Assembly (NCBI RefSeq): GCF_019599405.1
Contig: NZ_RKLQ01000001.1
Coordinates: 1,116,001 to 1,180,000, forward strand
From: Haloarcula salinisoli
Lineage (GTDB): Archaea; Halobacteriota; Halobacteria; Halobacteriales; Haloarculaceae
Direction of reading: 5' to 3'
Length of the DNA stretch: 64,000 nt
The translations under genes and the position numbers were made by a program. This document shows positions 7,543 to 16,301 of this stretch, piece after piece; the first letter of the stretch is position 1; the number at the start of each line of letters is the position of its first letter. Below the pieces are notes generated by a model. It made no database searches. It worked only from the letters and a program-made list of their open reading frames with translations, and was not told where the DNA came from.

Positions 7543-8655
7543 TCACTCCTCGTCGAAGGGAGAGCCGGCCGCGTCTGGCTCCTCGCCGGCGAGGCTGATG
7601 ATGTTCTCACGGCCCACCCGGAGCTTGCTGATGTCGCCCTCCTCTTCCATATCTGAGAGGAGCATACTGACCTTGGATTTGGACCAGTCGGTCGTCTGGA
7701 CGATGTCGACCTGCTTCATCCGACCGCCGTTCTCCTCCAGGAGCTTGATTACGCGGTCGTCGTCGTTGAGCAGTTCTGGCTCTTCGACGGCGGTATCGGC
7801 TGTCGGTTCGCTTACCGACTCCGTCCCGGACCCGCCGTCCGCATCGTTACCCCCGAGGACCGCCCCTGCAGCCCCGGACCGCCAGGCCGCGGCGGCGACC
7901 ACGCCCAGCGCGACGACGGCCAGTACGAGCGCGAACTGCCACATACTCTCGCCGGCGCTCGCAGCGACGGTCGTCTCGTTCTCGGTCGGCGTACCCTGCG
8001 CTGACGAGGGGGGACCCAGCTCGACGTACGGGCGGTTGTCGTTGAACGACCGCTCGCCGACGTACGTTATCGACTGGCTGTCTGCCAGCGACTGGGGGGT
8101 ACCCAGGGAGTCCGGTTCTGGCTCGGCGGCGGTAAACACCATCGAGGTGTCGTGCTCGAACACCATCCGCTGTTGGGAACGCAGGTAGAACCCGTCCTCG
8201 AACACGTCACTGACGACCACCCGCTCGTCGTAGGTCTGGGCGAAGTTCTCCCACAGGAACGACATCTGGACCGTCCCCCGGTCCTGTGCCGGTTCGACAC
8301 CGGCCGACCGCTGGAAGTTCCGGGCGTCCATCTGCCGGCCGGTTTCGTTCGTCCCGACCCGCGTGAGCGCCTCGGCGTCGTCGACCAAATTCCGGTAGAG
8401 CTCCGTTTCGTTGTCCTCGAAGTTCGACGCGTAGGCCCGGAACTGCTCGGTCTCGTTTTGGGTCTCCAGGGGCTGGTAGTGTTCTATCGTCCAGGTCGCC
8501 GACCCGTTCTCGTAGAGCGTGACGCGGAACGTCGTCGTGTCGAACTGGTCCGGCGTCTGCAATCGGTCGGCGTTCGATGTGGCCACTGCCGGTGATGCGG
8601 CGAGGCTCCCAACAAGCAAGAGAACAGCGAGTGTGGCGACGACCGCGCGTGACAT
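7543..8655 (-). CDS. Exported, membrane-anchored protein with C-terminal winged-helix domain
   Basis: This 370-residue protein starts with a signal peptide (hydrophobic LAVLLLVGSLAASPAVA, residues 9-25). An extracellular region of about 200 residues rich in N-x-[ST] sites (ETQNETEQF, EDNETELY) follows, then one membrane helix (MWQFALVLAVVALGVVAAAA, about 236-257), a cytoplasmic linker and a winged helix (DDRVIKLLEENGGRMKQVDI, then WSKSKVSMLLSDMEEEGDI) near 300-350. The layout is of a one-component transmembrane regulator in which an outside signal could reach DNA directly. Many haloarchaea carry such membrane-tethered IclR/MarR-like wHTH proteins; the ligand is unknown. It lies 50 bp downstream of the lactate-dehydrogenase-type gene on the same strand. 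Confidence 0.78.
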   Translation of the reverse strand: MSRAVVATLAVLLLVGSLAASPAVATSNADRLQTPDQFDTTTFRVTLYENGSATWTIEHYQPLETQNETEQFRAYASNFEDNETELYRNLVDDAEALTRVGTNETGRQMDARNFQRSAGVEPAQDRGTVQMSFLWENFAQTYDERVVVSDVFEDGFYLRSQQRMVFEHDTSMVFTAAEPEPDSLGTPQSLADSQSITYVGERSFNDNRPYVELGPPSSAQGTPTENETTVAASAGESMWQFALVLAVVALGVVAAAAWRSGAAGAVLGGNDADGGSGTESVSEPTADTAVEEPELLNDDDRVIKLLEENGGRMKQVDIVQTTDWSKSKVSMLLSDMEEEGDISKLRVGRENIISLAGEEPDAAGSPFDEE

Positions 8656-8704
8656 CTACATCGTAAGACCCGAGGACAGCATAAAAACACTGTGAATGGA
8701 CCCC

Positions 8705-11700
8705 CTACTCGTCGGCTATCCGGGCTACGTCTGCCAGTTTCTGAACCGGATGGGGAACCGGGCCGTCGGTTGGACCGTCGCCGAGCTGTGTCCGGCAGGA
8801 GGCCCCGGGCGCGACGACTTCCGCACCGTCGCTCGACCGGACCTGGTCGAAGAGTATCTCTGCGATACGCTTGCTCATCGAGTAGTGTTCGGCTTCGTAG
8901 CCAAAGGAGCCGGCCATCCCACAGCAGCCCGAGTCGAGCGGGTCGACGTCGTAGCCGGCCCGGCGGAGGACGCCGACCGCGTGGTGGTCCTTCGTGACTG
9001 CCTTCTGGTGGCAGTGGCCGTGGTAGGTCAGCGATGTCTCGGGCCCTGCCCACGTGATTTCGCTATCGAGCGCGAACCGGTCGAGATACTCACAGACGCC
9101 GAAGGTCCCGTTCGCGAGGGTGGTCGTGTCCTCGTGGTCGTGGCCCAGCAGGTCCAGATAGTCGGACTGGACCATCACCGCGTCTGAGGGTTCGACGACC
9201 ACCAGGTCCCAGCCATCGGCCACGCGTGGGGCGAGAGCGTCGACGTTCGCCGCCGCCCGGTCGCGGGCCACGTCGAGAAAGCCCTTCGAGTGGGCGGCCC
9301 GGCCAGACGGCCCCACGTCGTCGGGAACCTGGACGTGGACGCCAGCGGCCTCGAGCACCTCGACGGCTGCCCGGAGCACCTCTGGGTGGCTGTAGTTGTT
9401 GTACGTGTCCGGAAAGAGGAGCGCCCGCCGGGTGGCCTCGCCGGCGGGGACGGCGGGGCCGCGGTCGGCCCACCACGCTTCGAAGGACTCGCGCTCGAAG
9501 GTCGGGAGGTCGCGTTCGCGGGCGATACCCAGCAGTTTCTCGCCGAGATAGTCGCTGCCGGGGAGCTTCGCGGCCCAGTTCGAGACCGGCGCGAGCGTAC
9601 TCCCGACCCGGGAGACGGTCTCGACGTTCGCGAAGAGGCGGTCCCGGAGCGTCGCGCCGTGCTCCTGGTGGTGGGCGTGCTCGACCTCGGCCTTGAGCTT
9701 CGCCATATCGACCTCGCTCGGGCAGTCCCGCGCACACCCCTTGCAGCCGATACAGAGGTCCATCACCTCCGAGACGAACTCCTCGTCGGTGGGGTCGTCT
9801 GGCAGGTCGCCGCTCATGGCCTGCCGAAGCATGTTTGCCCGACCGCGTGTCGCGGTGCTCTCCTCGTCGGCCGCTCGGTAGGTCGGACACATCACGCCGC
9901 CGGTGGTCTCCTGGGGACCGCGACAGCCGCCACAGCCGTTACAGAGTTCGACCATCCCGGCCATCCCGTTCTCGTTGGGCCAGTCCAGCGCCGGGGAAAA
10001 GCCCATCTCGAAGTCGTACTCCGGCGAGAAGCGGAGGTTCTCGGTCATATCGACGGTCCGGGCACGGGGCGGCGCGTCGCCGGCGGCGACGGCGGCCTCG
10101 TCGACACCGACGACCTGGCCTGGGTTCAGCAGCCAGTCGGGGTCGAAAGTCCGCTTGAGGTCCTGAAATAGGTCCCAGACGTCGTCACCGTACAGTTTAT
10201 GATTCCACTGGGTCCGTGCGCGGCCGTCGCCGTGCTCGCCGGAGACGCTCCCGCCGTATTTCTGGACGAGGTCGGTCGCGCCGTCGGCGATGGCCTCCAT
10301 GCGCGCTACCCCGTCGACGGTCTTGGTGTCGACGAGCGGCCGGATGTGGAGACAGCCCGGCCCGGCGTGGGCGTAGAAGGAGGCGAAGGTTCCCTGGTCG
10401 TCCAGGAGCTCCTGGAACTCCGCGACGTACTCGGGGAGGTTCTCCGGCGGGACCGCCGTGTCCTCGATGAAGCTGATGTGTTTGGCGTCGCTGGTCCGGC
10501 CAAGCAAGATAGGCAGGCCGGATTTCCGCAGTTTCCAGAAGCGCTTGCGTTCGTCGTCGCTGTGGGCCTCACGGCCCAGAAACGCGTGGGTCGGTGCGTC
10601 GGTCACTGTCGCGCCGTCGTCGCTGGGTTCGACGGCCGTATCGACGTCGCCGATGCGGTCGGCAAGCAGGTCCGCGACTTTCTGTTTTCCGGCCTCGTCG
10701 TCCTCGGCGTAGAACTCGACCAGCAGTATGGCACCCGTCCCGCCGGGGACGATGTCGTCGACGAGAGCACCGAACTCCTCGGTCTCGGCGGCCAGGCCGA
10801 GCAGGACGTCGTCGAGCACCTCGACGGCCGCGGGGTCGTGTGCGAGTATCGGCTCGACGTCCCGCATTGCGGTCACGAGGTCGTCGTAGGTCAACAGCGC
10901 GAGGGCCTTCGTCTCGGGGACCGGCTCCAGTGCCACGGTCGCCTCCGTGACGATGGCCAGCGTCCCCTCGCTGCCGGCCAGCAGTCGCGCGAGGTTGACG
11001 CTACCCGCCTCGCCGTACTCCCCGCGGGCCTCTGCCAGCAGGCGGTCGAGGTTGTACCCCGAGACGTTCCGTTTGAGCCGCGGGTACGATTCCTCGATGG
11101 CCTCGGCACCATCATCGAGGAGGTGGACCACCGCGTCGTAGATACGGGCTTCCAGGTCGCCGTCGGGGTCGCCGGCGGCCCGGAGCTGTTCTAGAGTACT
11201 CTCGCCGAAGGTGGTCACCGTCCCGTCGGCCAGAACTACCTCGCAGGACTCGATATAGTGGTCGGTCTTGCCGTACTGCAGCGAGTGGGCGCCGGTGGAG
11301 TTGTTCCCGATAGCGCCGCCCAGGGCCGATTTGTCGCCCCAGGCCGGGTCCGGAGCGAACTTCAGTCCCTCTGGCGCGAGCGCCGCGTTCAGGTCCCCGA
11401 GCGTCGTCCCAACCTGTGCCGTCGCCCGCCGGTCCGCGTGGTCGACCGACAGAAGCTCGTCCATGTGTCGTGTGAAATCGAGGACGACGGCCTCGTTGAC
11501 CGACTGGCCGGCGAGGCTGGTCCCGCCCCCGCGAGGGAGGACCGGGATCTCGCGTGTCGCACAGTAGTCCATCACGGCGGCCACGTCGGCGGTCGATGTG
11601 GGGTAGACGACACCGACGGGCGTCACCTCGTACGCGCTGGCGTCAGTCGCGTACAGCTGCCGGGAGTACTCGTCGAACCGGATGTCGCCCTCGACGCGTT

Positions 11701-11836
11701 CGCGAAGCTCCGCGACCATCGCCGGTCGGGCGACGCTCCCGCCCTGATAGTCGTAGTCGACACGAGCGTCACTGGCGGGGTCAGTTCTGCTGTCGGCCGC
11801 CGAGTCGTCGTTCGGTTCCCCCTCGGTAGCGCCCAT
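8705..11836 (-). CDS. FAD-linked oxidase / Fe-S (GlpC-type) fusion, probable D-lactate or related 2-hydroxyacid dehydrogenase
   Basis: The 1043-residue fusion joins a GlcD/Dld-type flavoprotein to a GlpC/GlcF-type Fe-S subunit. FAD-binding motifs are VLPRGGGTSLAGQ near 98-110 and GGAIGNNSTGAHSLQYGK near 172-189, and an HGDGR motif is the FAD-oxidase C-terminal signature. Two ferredoxin clusters follow, CNGCGGC...CPTYR near 630 and CIGCKGCARDCP near 700, then the cysteine-rich CCG domains ending in DSGCCGMAGSFGYE near 968. Electrons from D-lactate, glycolate or another 2-hydroxyacid probably pass through the clusters to the quinone pool at the membrane, fitting the menaquinone genes nearby. 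The acidic N-terminal 30 residues may be over-extended; downstream methionines are possible starts. Confidence 0.88.
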   Translation of the reverse strand: MGATEGEPNDDSAADSRTDPASDARVDYDYQGGSVARPAMVAELRERVEGDIRFDEYSRQLYATDASAYEVTPVGVVYPTSTADVAAVMDYCATREIPVLPRGGGTSLAGQSVNEAVVLDFTRHMDELLSVDHADRRATAQVGTTLGDLNAALAPEGLKFAPDPAWGDKSALGGAIGNNSTGAHSLQYGKTDHYIESCEVVLADGTVTTFGESTLEQLRAAGDPDGDLEARIYDAVVHLLDDGAEAIEESYPRLKRNVSGYNLDRLLAEARGEYGEAGSVNLARLLAGSEGTLAIVTEATVALEPVPETKALALLTYDDLVTAMRDVEPILAHDPAAVEVLDDVLLGLAAETEEFGALVDDIVPGGTGAILLVEFYAEDDEAGKQKVADLLADRIGDVDTAVEPSDDGATVTDAPTHAFLGREAHSDDERKRFWKLRKSGLPILLGRTSDAKHISFIEDTAVPPENLPEYVAEFQELLDDQGTFASFYAHAGPGCLHIRPLVDTKTVDGVARMEAIADGATDLVQKYGGSVSGEHGDGRARTQWNHKLYGDDVWDLFQDLKRTFDPDWLLNPGQVVGVDEAAVAAGDAPPRARTVDMTENLRFSPEYDFEMGFSPALDWPNENGMAGMVELCNGCGGCRGPQETTGGVMCPTYRAADEESTATRGRANMLRQAMSGDLPDDPTDEEFVSEVMDLCIGCKGCARDCPSEVDMAKLKAEVEHAHHQEHGATLRDRLFANVETVSRVGSTLAPVSNWAAKLPGSDYLGEKLLGIARERDLPTFERESFEAWWADRGPAVPAGEATRRALLFPDTYNNYSHPEVLRAAVEVLEAAGVHVQVPDDVGPSGRAAHSKGFLDVARDRAAANVDALAPRVADGWDLVVVEPSDAVMVQSDYLDLLGHDHEDTTTLANGTFGVCEYLDRFALDSEITWAGPETSLTYHGHCHQKAVTKDHHAVGVLRRAGYDVDPLDSGCCGMAGSFGYEAEHYSMSKRIAEILFDQVRSSDGAEVVAPGASCRTQLGDGPTDGPVPHPVQKLADVARIADE

Positions 11837-11934
11837 GGCTCAGGGTCTGGGCCGCCGGCACGTTAAGCTGGCGCACCCACGCCTCACCGGGGTAGCTCGG
11901 TTCGGAACAGAGATTGTCGGGCGGTGCGGACCGG

Positions 11935-12678
11935 CTACGGCGCGAGGCGGTTCTTCCGGTTTTTCATCTCGCGCTCGTAGTGGTCGAAGGTGATGGGACA
12001 CCAGTCGGCGGCGATATCGAGCAGGTCCTCGGTCAGCCCGCGAATCTCCCACTGGGCGTCCGCGGCGGCGCGCATATCGGCGACGTGCATCAGCATGCGA
12101 GCGTTCATCGACATCACCATGTTCACTTTCGTCCCGATGGGGAGGACGAAGCGGGCGTCCTCCGGTGGCATCCCCAGGTCCAGCAGTCGCTGATAGGACT
12201 CGACAGCGTCCTCGATGGTGTCTTTGAAAATCTCGGCTCGCTCTTCGACGGTCTCTTCGTCCACCTGACCGCTCTGCTGGTTCCGGCCCACCCAGTCCGG
12301 GTCCGTCGCCGACGGTGGGATGACCACCAGCTCGCCCTCGCGGACGTCGGCGGGGTCGACGTCGTCGAAGGCGACGTAGCGCATCGACTGGACGTCGAAG
12401 GAGACGTGTCGGTGGCGGGTAATCTGTGCCATACACGACCGGGAGACCCCCTCGACGGCGAACGTTATCTGGGGGTGCTCGAACGGGCCGAAGTGCCCGT
12501 GGTCCAGCAGGTGGCCGATGAGCGTCTCCTTCTTTGCTTCCAGCGTGTCGCCCTCGACCGTCTCCATCGTCGCCTCGAAGGACTGGCCGCCGACGAACTC
12601 GTCGCTGTAATCGTTGCGAGCTCCCTTGCAGATGAGTTCCTCCGGGTCCTCGGTGGCTTCCAGCAGCGTGACTTCCAT
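11935..12678 (-). CDS. thyX: FAD-dependent thymidylate synthase
   Basis: The 247-residue flavoenzyme makes dTMP from dUMP with methylenetetrahydrofolate and NAD(P)H. The ThyX signature R-H-R-x2-S-x4-S-x-R is intact at residues 88-100 (RHRHVSFDVQSMR), and the substrate-binding MVMSMNARMLMHV helix follows at about 190. Length is normal for ThyX. It stands alone, 98 bp after the start of the large oxidase (same strand) and about 50 bp after the stop of the RecA-like gene, so it may be co-transcribed with the signalling pair upstream. Confidence 0.96.
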   Translation of the reverse strand: MEVTLLEATEDPEELICKGARNDYSDEFVGGQSFEATMETVEGDTLEAKKETLIGHLLDHGHFGPFEHPQITFAVEGVSRSCMAQITRHRHVSFDVQSMRYVAFDDVDPADVREGELVVIPPSATDPDWVGRNQQSGQVDEETVEERAEIFKDTIEDAVESYQRLLDLGMPPEDARFVLPIGTKVNMVMSMNARMLMHVADMRAAADAQWEIRGLTEDLLDIAADWCPITFDHYEREMKNRKNRLAP

Positions 12679-12729
12679 ACGGGGTGGGACACCCGGAGGG
12701 TGAAAAATACTCCCCTCCGGTGGCGCCAG

Positions 12730-13389
12730 CTAGATTTTCTTCCAGTCGGTCGGCTCGTTGGCAAGTCCCAGCACGCGGGCCTCGCGGCCGCCGCCCTCGG
12801 CGTCGCGGATGTCGATGAGCCCGTCGAAGGCCTGTTTGATGACCTGGATGGTCTGTGTGTCGTGTGCCCCGGAGTCGATGGTGAACACGCCGATGTAGCC
12901 GGCGGCGTCGAGCCGGGACGACAGGACGTGACAGAACTTGAAGACGGTCTTCTTGTCGGTGTAGGTCAGCATCGTCGACAGCGAGACCAGCGCCAGACGG
13001 CCCCGTTCGCGTCCGGAGTCGTGCAGCCCCTCCAGCGCTTTGGTGATGCCGATACCGATGCCGGTCAGGTCGCCCGGCGAGGAGACCTGGTGGACGGACA
13101 CCCCTTCGATGAGTTCGGGGTCGGCACCGCCTTCGCCTCGGCAGTCCACGACGCCGAGCTGTGCTCCCTGGAGGTCCGGCACGCGGTCGCGAAACTCCTC
13201 GACGACGCTTGCCGCCTTGTCGCTCGTGGTGACGACCACGGCACCGTCGCCGTCTCTGGCCCCGTCGGCCAGGATGTCGTAGACGAGTTTCTCTTTCCCG
13301 GTCATCGCGGGTCCTGAGACGAGGATACTGGACCCGGGTCGGACCTCGGTCAGTGCGTCGAAATCGAGAACTGATGACAGATCGTACAT
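12730..13389 (-). CDS. RecA/KaiC-like ATPase, haloarchaeal HTR-like signalling partner
   Basis: This 219-residue single-domain RecA-superfamily protein carries a Walker A GPAMTGKE at about 26-33 and a hydrophobic Walker-B-like strand (RLALVSLSTML). It resembles the short RAD55/KaiC-like ATPases that accompany haloarchaeal two-component genes. The start at 13389 is preferred because a strong Shine-Dalgarno GGGGGTGA sits just upstream at 13395-13402, directly after the stop of the response regulator. The longer frame to 13431 would swallow that site. Expression is therefore likely coupled to the regulator 13 nt upstream. Its Walker B acid is not obvious, so ATP hydrolysis is uncertain. Confidence 0.75.
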   Translation of the reverse strand: MYDLSSVLDFDALTEVRPGSSILVSGPAMTGKEKLVYDILADGARDGDGAVVVTTSDKAASVVEEFRDRVPDLQGAQLGVVDCRGEGGADPELIEGVSVHQVSSPGDLTGIGIGITKALEGLHDSGRERGRLALVSLSTMLTYTDKKTVFKFCHVLSSRLDAAGYIGVFTIDSGAHDTQTIQVIKQAFDGLIDIRDAEGGGREARVLGLANEPTDWKKI

Positions 13390-13402
13390 GTGTTTCACCC
13401 CC

Positions 13403-13987
13403 TCATTCTTCTTCGCCATTGCTGAGCCCACGTAGCGTCGCGATGAAGTCGTCGTCGTCTTCGATACCCCCCAGCGTGTCGTCGAGCCCCTCTCGCATCT
13501 CGGCTATCTCCTCGGTCAGTGTGGCGTACTGGTCACTCTCGGCCAGTTCCGCGCTGGATTTCGTCGCCTCTAGCGTGGCCTGCTTCTCGACGAGCGCGTA
13601 GTACTCCTGCAGCATCGAATCGTACTCCGAACGCTCAAGCAGGTTCGTCACGGTGTCGTGGAGCTGTTCGCTCCGAATCGGCTTCGAGAGGTAGGCGTCG
13701 AAACCCATCTCCAGAATGTCGAAGTCCGGTTCGACGGCGGTGACCATCGCGACCCGACAGCCCAGGTCGCGCTTCCGAATCTCGCTGAGCACCTCGTCGC
13801 CCGACAGTCCCGGCATCATCCGGTCGAGCAGGACCACGTCGACGCTCTCGTCCAGTAGCTCGAGGCCTTCGTCCCCGTTTTGCCCCATTCGGACCTCGTA
13901 ATCACCCTGTAGCCACAGTTTGTACGTCTCGGCCACGTCCGGTTCATCCTCCACAATAAGTACGACAGGTGGGTCCGACTCAGACAT
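13403..13987 (-). CDS. HalX-domain response regulator
   Basis: The 194-residue protein has an N-terminal receiver: acidic pocket E13-D14, phospho-acceptor D55 (VVLLDRMMPGLSGDEVL) and switch lysine in AYLSKPI near 104. A C-terminal coiled helical HalX domain (about 125-190; LLERSEYDSMLQEYYALVEKQATLE) follows. HalX regulators have no DNA-binding domain and probably signal by protein contact. The start at MSESDPP (13987) puts the first strand at the usual distance; a frame to 14005 exists. It precedes the RecA-like gene in one operon. The kinase at 14752 is divergently oriented but close enough to be a candidate partner. Confidence 0.88.
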   Translation of the reverse strand: MSESDPPVVLIVEDEPDVAETYKLWLQGDYEVRMGQNGDEGLELLDESVDVVLLDRMMPGLSGDEVLSEIRKRDLGCRVAMVTAVEPDFDILEMGFDAYLSKPIRSEQLHDTVTNLLERSEYDSMLQEYYALVEKQATLEATKSSAELAESDQYATLTEEIAEMREGLDDTLGGIEDDDDFIATLRGLSNGEEE

Positions 13988-14133
13988 ACTATTCCTTACT
14001 ACCACAGTTTCTGTATCCTCCTACATAGCCCTGTGGGTGTTTGCACGCACACCGTCGGTACGTCTGACATATCCGTGGAACACTCCTCCGCCGGGAGCGA
14101 CACCGACATGGCTGGCCCGGTCGAAGCGGGTGT

Positions 14134-14709
14134 ATGATTCGGAACCTGGCTCGGCGAACTGACGCCTTCACCAGCAACGTCTTTCTCGTCACGGGCGACC
14201 GTCGCGTGCTCGTCGACGTCGGCAACGATTTCGACGTCGTCGGCGCCGCTCGGGAGCACGTCGACGACATCGACGCCGTCGTCCTGACACATACCCACTA
14301 CGACCACGTCGAGAACCTCCCCGCGGTCGTCGAGGCCTTCGACGCCGACGTCTGGGGGTACGACACGACACAGGATGGCGTCGACCACGCGCTCGAAGAC
14401 GGCGACACCGTCCAGATGGGCGACGACGAGTACACCGCACTCCACACGCCGGGTCACAAGAACGACCACCTCTGTCTGTTCTCCGCAGCGGCGAGCGTCC
14501 TGTTCGCGGGTGACCTGGTCTTTGCCAACGGCAGCTTCGGCCGGACAGACCTGGAAGAGGGTGACCGCGACCAGCTGGTCGAGAGCATCGACCGCGTACT
14601 GGACACGGTTCCGGAGGACCTCGCGGCGATGCACACCGGCCACGGCCCCAGCGTCGAGGACCGACCCTACCACGACATCGAGCTCGCCTGGCAGGCGGCG
14701 CGGTTCTAG
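14134..14709 (+). CDS. MBL-fold metallo-hydrolase
   Basis: The 191-residue metallo-beta-lactamase-fold hydrolase carries the metal motif HTHYDH at 53-58, a second histidine in HTPGHKNDH near 107-115, an aspartate in FAGDLVF near 133 and a final HTGHG near 168-172. All ligands for a dinuclear (Zn or Fe) site are therefore present. The size and sequence fit the glyoxalase-II-like/general hydrolase branch; the substrate is not predictable. It lies 42 bp upstream of the histidine kinase on the same strand. Confidence 0.85.
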   Translation: MIRNLARRTDAFTSNVFLVTGDRRVLVDVGNDFDVVGAAREHVDDIDAVVLTHTHYDHVENLPAVVEAFDADVWGYDTTQDGVDHALEDGDTVQMGDDEYTALHTPGHKNDHLCLFSAAASVLFAGDLVFANGSFGRTDLEEGDRDQLVESIDRVLDTVPEDLAAMHTGHGPSVEDRPYHDIELAWQAARF

Positions 14710-14751
14710 AACCCCACAAAGACATTTATCGGTTCGTCCATACCAACGAAT

Positions 14752-16278
14752 GTGAGTCGAGACGCGCCGTCGACGGATGCCTTCCACGCAGCGATACTCG
14801 ACCGCATCTCGGACGGCGTCGTCGCGCTGAACGACGATCTGCAATTTACCTACCTCAACGACCGTGCTGTGGAACTACTGGACGCCGACCGAGATGGGCT
14901 CCTCGGGCGTCCGGTTTGGGACTCGCTCTCCGATGAGGCGACAGCAGTGTTTCGCCCGCCGCTCGAACGGGCCGTCGAGACGGGGACCGAACAGTCCTGT
15001 GAGTGGGTCGGCCCGGAACGGGGCTTGAATCGGCTCGTCCGCTTCTACCCGGACGAGGACGGGCTGACCATCGTCGTCACGGAGACGACGGACCGGCGCA
15101 GTCACGAGGAGACGCTCGGACGGCTCCACGAAGCCACCCGACGGATGCTGCTGGCCAGGTCCCCCGAAGCGGTCGCCGACCTGGTCAGCCGTGCGGCGGT
15201 CGAGATTCTCGGACTCCCGCTCAACGCGGTCCACTACTACGACGAAGAGACCGATGCGTTACTCCCCGTCGTGCAGTCGCCCGCGTGTTACGACGTGCTG
15301 GGTGAGGCACCCGCACTGGACAGCGGCCTCGCCTGGGAGGCCTATCAGTCCGGCGACGTCGGCGTCTATACCGACGTGCGGGCCGCAGCCGGCGTCTTCG
15401 ACGTGGAGACGCCGTTCCGGAGCGAATTACTCGTTCCGCTGGGCGAGTACGGCGTGTTCATCGTCGCGGCACAGACGACCGACGAGTTCACCGACACCGA
15501 CGTGACGCTGGCGCAACTGCTGGCCGCGAACGCGACGGTGGCGCTGGAGCAGGTTACCACCGAGAGCCTCCTGGCCCAGCAGCGGGACAACCTCGAATTG
15601 CTCACCCGGATGATGAGCCACGACATCCGCAACGACCTCCAGGTGGTCGGCGCCGTCGCCGAGATTCTCGGCGAGAACGTCGACGGGCCCCAGCAGGAGT
15701 ACGTCGAGAAGATACGCCGGAACACGGCCGCCGCGGTGGACCTGACCACAAGCGCCCAGGAACTCGTCGAGGCGATGCTGCGCACCGAGACCGAGCCCTG
15801 CCCAGTGGCGCTCAGGGAGAGTCTGGGCGACCAGATCACGAGAGTCGCAGAGACGGCGACGGACGCGACGATAACCGTCGACGGCGAGATACCGGACGTG
15901 GCCGTCCTGGCCGACGAGATGCTGGGCTCGGTGTTCCGGAACGTCATCAAGAACGCCGTCCAGCACAACCGCGAGCCCGACCCCACGGTGACCGTCACCG
16001 TCGAGGCCGACGAGACGGCCGTCCGGATTCAGATTGCCGACAACGGCCCCGGCATCCCCGACGCCCGGAAAGAGAGTATCTTCGGCCGGGGCGAACGCGG
16101 GATGTCGAGTGACGGGACCGGTATCGGCCTGTATCTCGTCCAGACGCTCGTCGACCAGTACGGCGGCCACGTCTGGGTCGAAGACAGAGCGGAACGCAGT
16201 TCCGCAAGCAGTCGGCCGCCGGCCGACGATACCGACCCGACAGGTGCCGTCTTCGTCATCGAACTCCGGCGGGAGTAA
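14752..16278 (+). CDS. PAS-GAF sensor histidine kinase
   Basis: The 508-residue soluble kinase contains PAS (about 8-115), GAF (about 125-275), a histidine-containing dimerisation box (MMSHDIRNDLQVVG, about 286-299) and a complete HATPase: N-box NVIKNAVQHN near 402, DNGPGIPD near 430 and GTGIGLYLVQTLVDQYGG near 452. All catalytic elements are present, unlike the two kinase-like proteins at 18282 and 31620. Translation starts at GTG 14752, because the overlapping ATG at 14750 runs straight into TGA. The sensed signal is unknown. It could phosphorylate the HalX regulator encoded divergently about 760 bp upstream. Confidence 0.9.
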   Translation: MSRDAPSTDAFHAAILDRISDGVVALNDDLQFTYLNDRAVELLDADRDGLLGRPVWDSLSDEATAVFRPPLERAVETGTEQSCEWVGPERGLNRLVRFYPDEDGLTIVVTETTDRRSHEETLGRLHEATRRMLLARSPEAVADLVSRAAVEILGLPLNAVHYYDEETDALLPVVQSPACYDVLGEAPALDSGLAWEAYQSGDVGVYTDVRAAAGVFDVETPFRSELLVPLGEYGVFIVAAQTTDEFTDTDVTLAQLLAANATVALEQVTTESLLAQQRDNLELLTRMMSHDIRNDLQVVGAVAEILGENVDGPQQEYVEKIRRNTAAAVDLTTSAQELVEAMLRTETEPCPVALRESLGDQITRVAETATDATITVDGEIPDVAVLADEMLGSVFRNVIKNAVQHNREPDPTVTVTVEADETAVRIQIADNGPGIPDARKESIFGRGERGMSSDGTGIGLYLVQTLVDQYGGHVWVEDRAERSSASSRPPADDTDPTGAVFVIELRRE

Positions 16279-16301
16279 CGGCGAGCAGCGGGCAACCGGG
16301 T

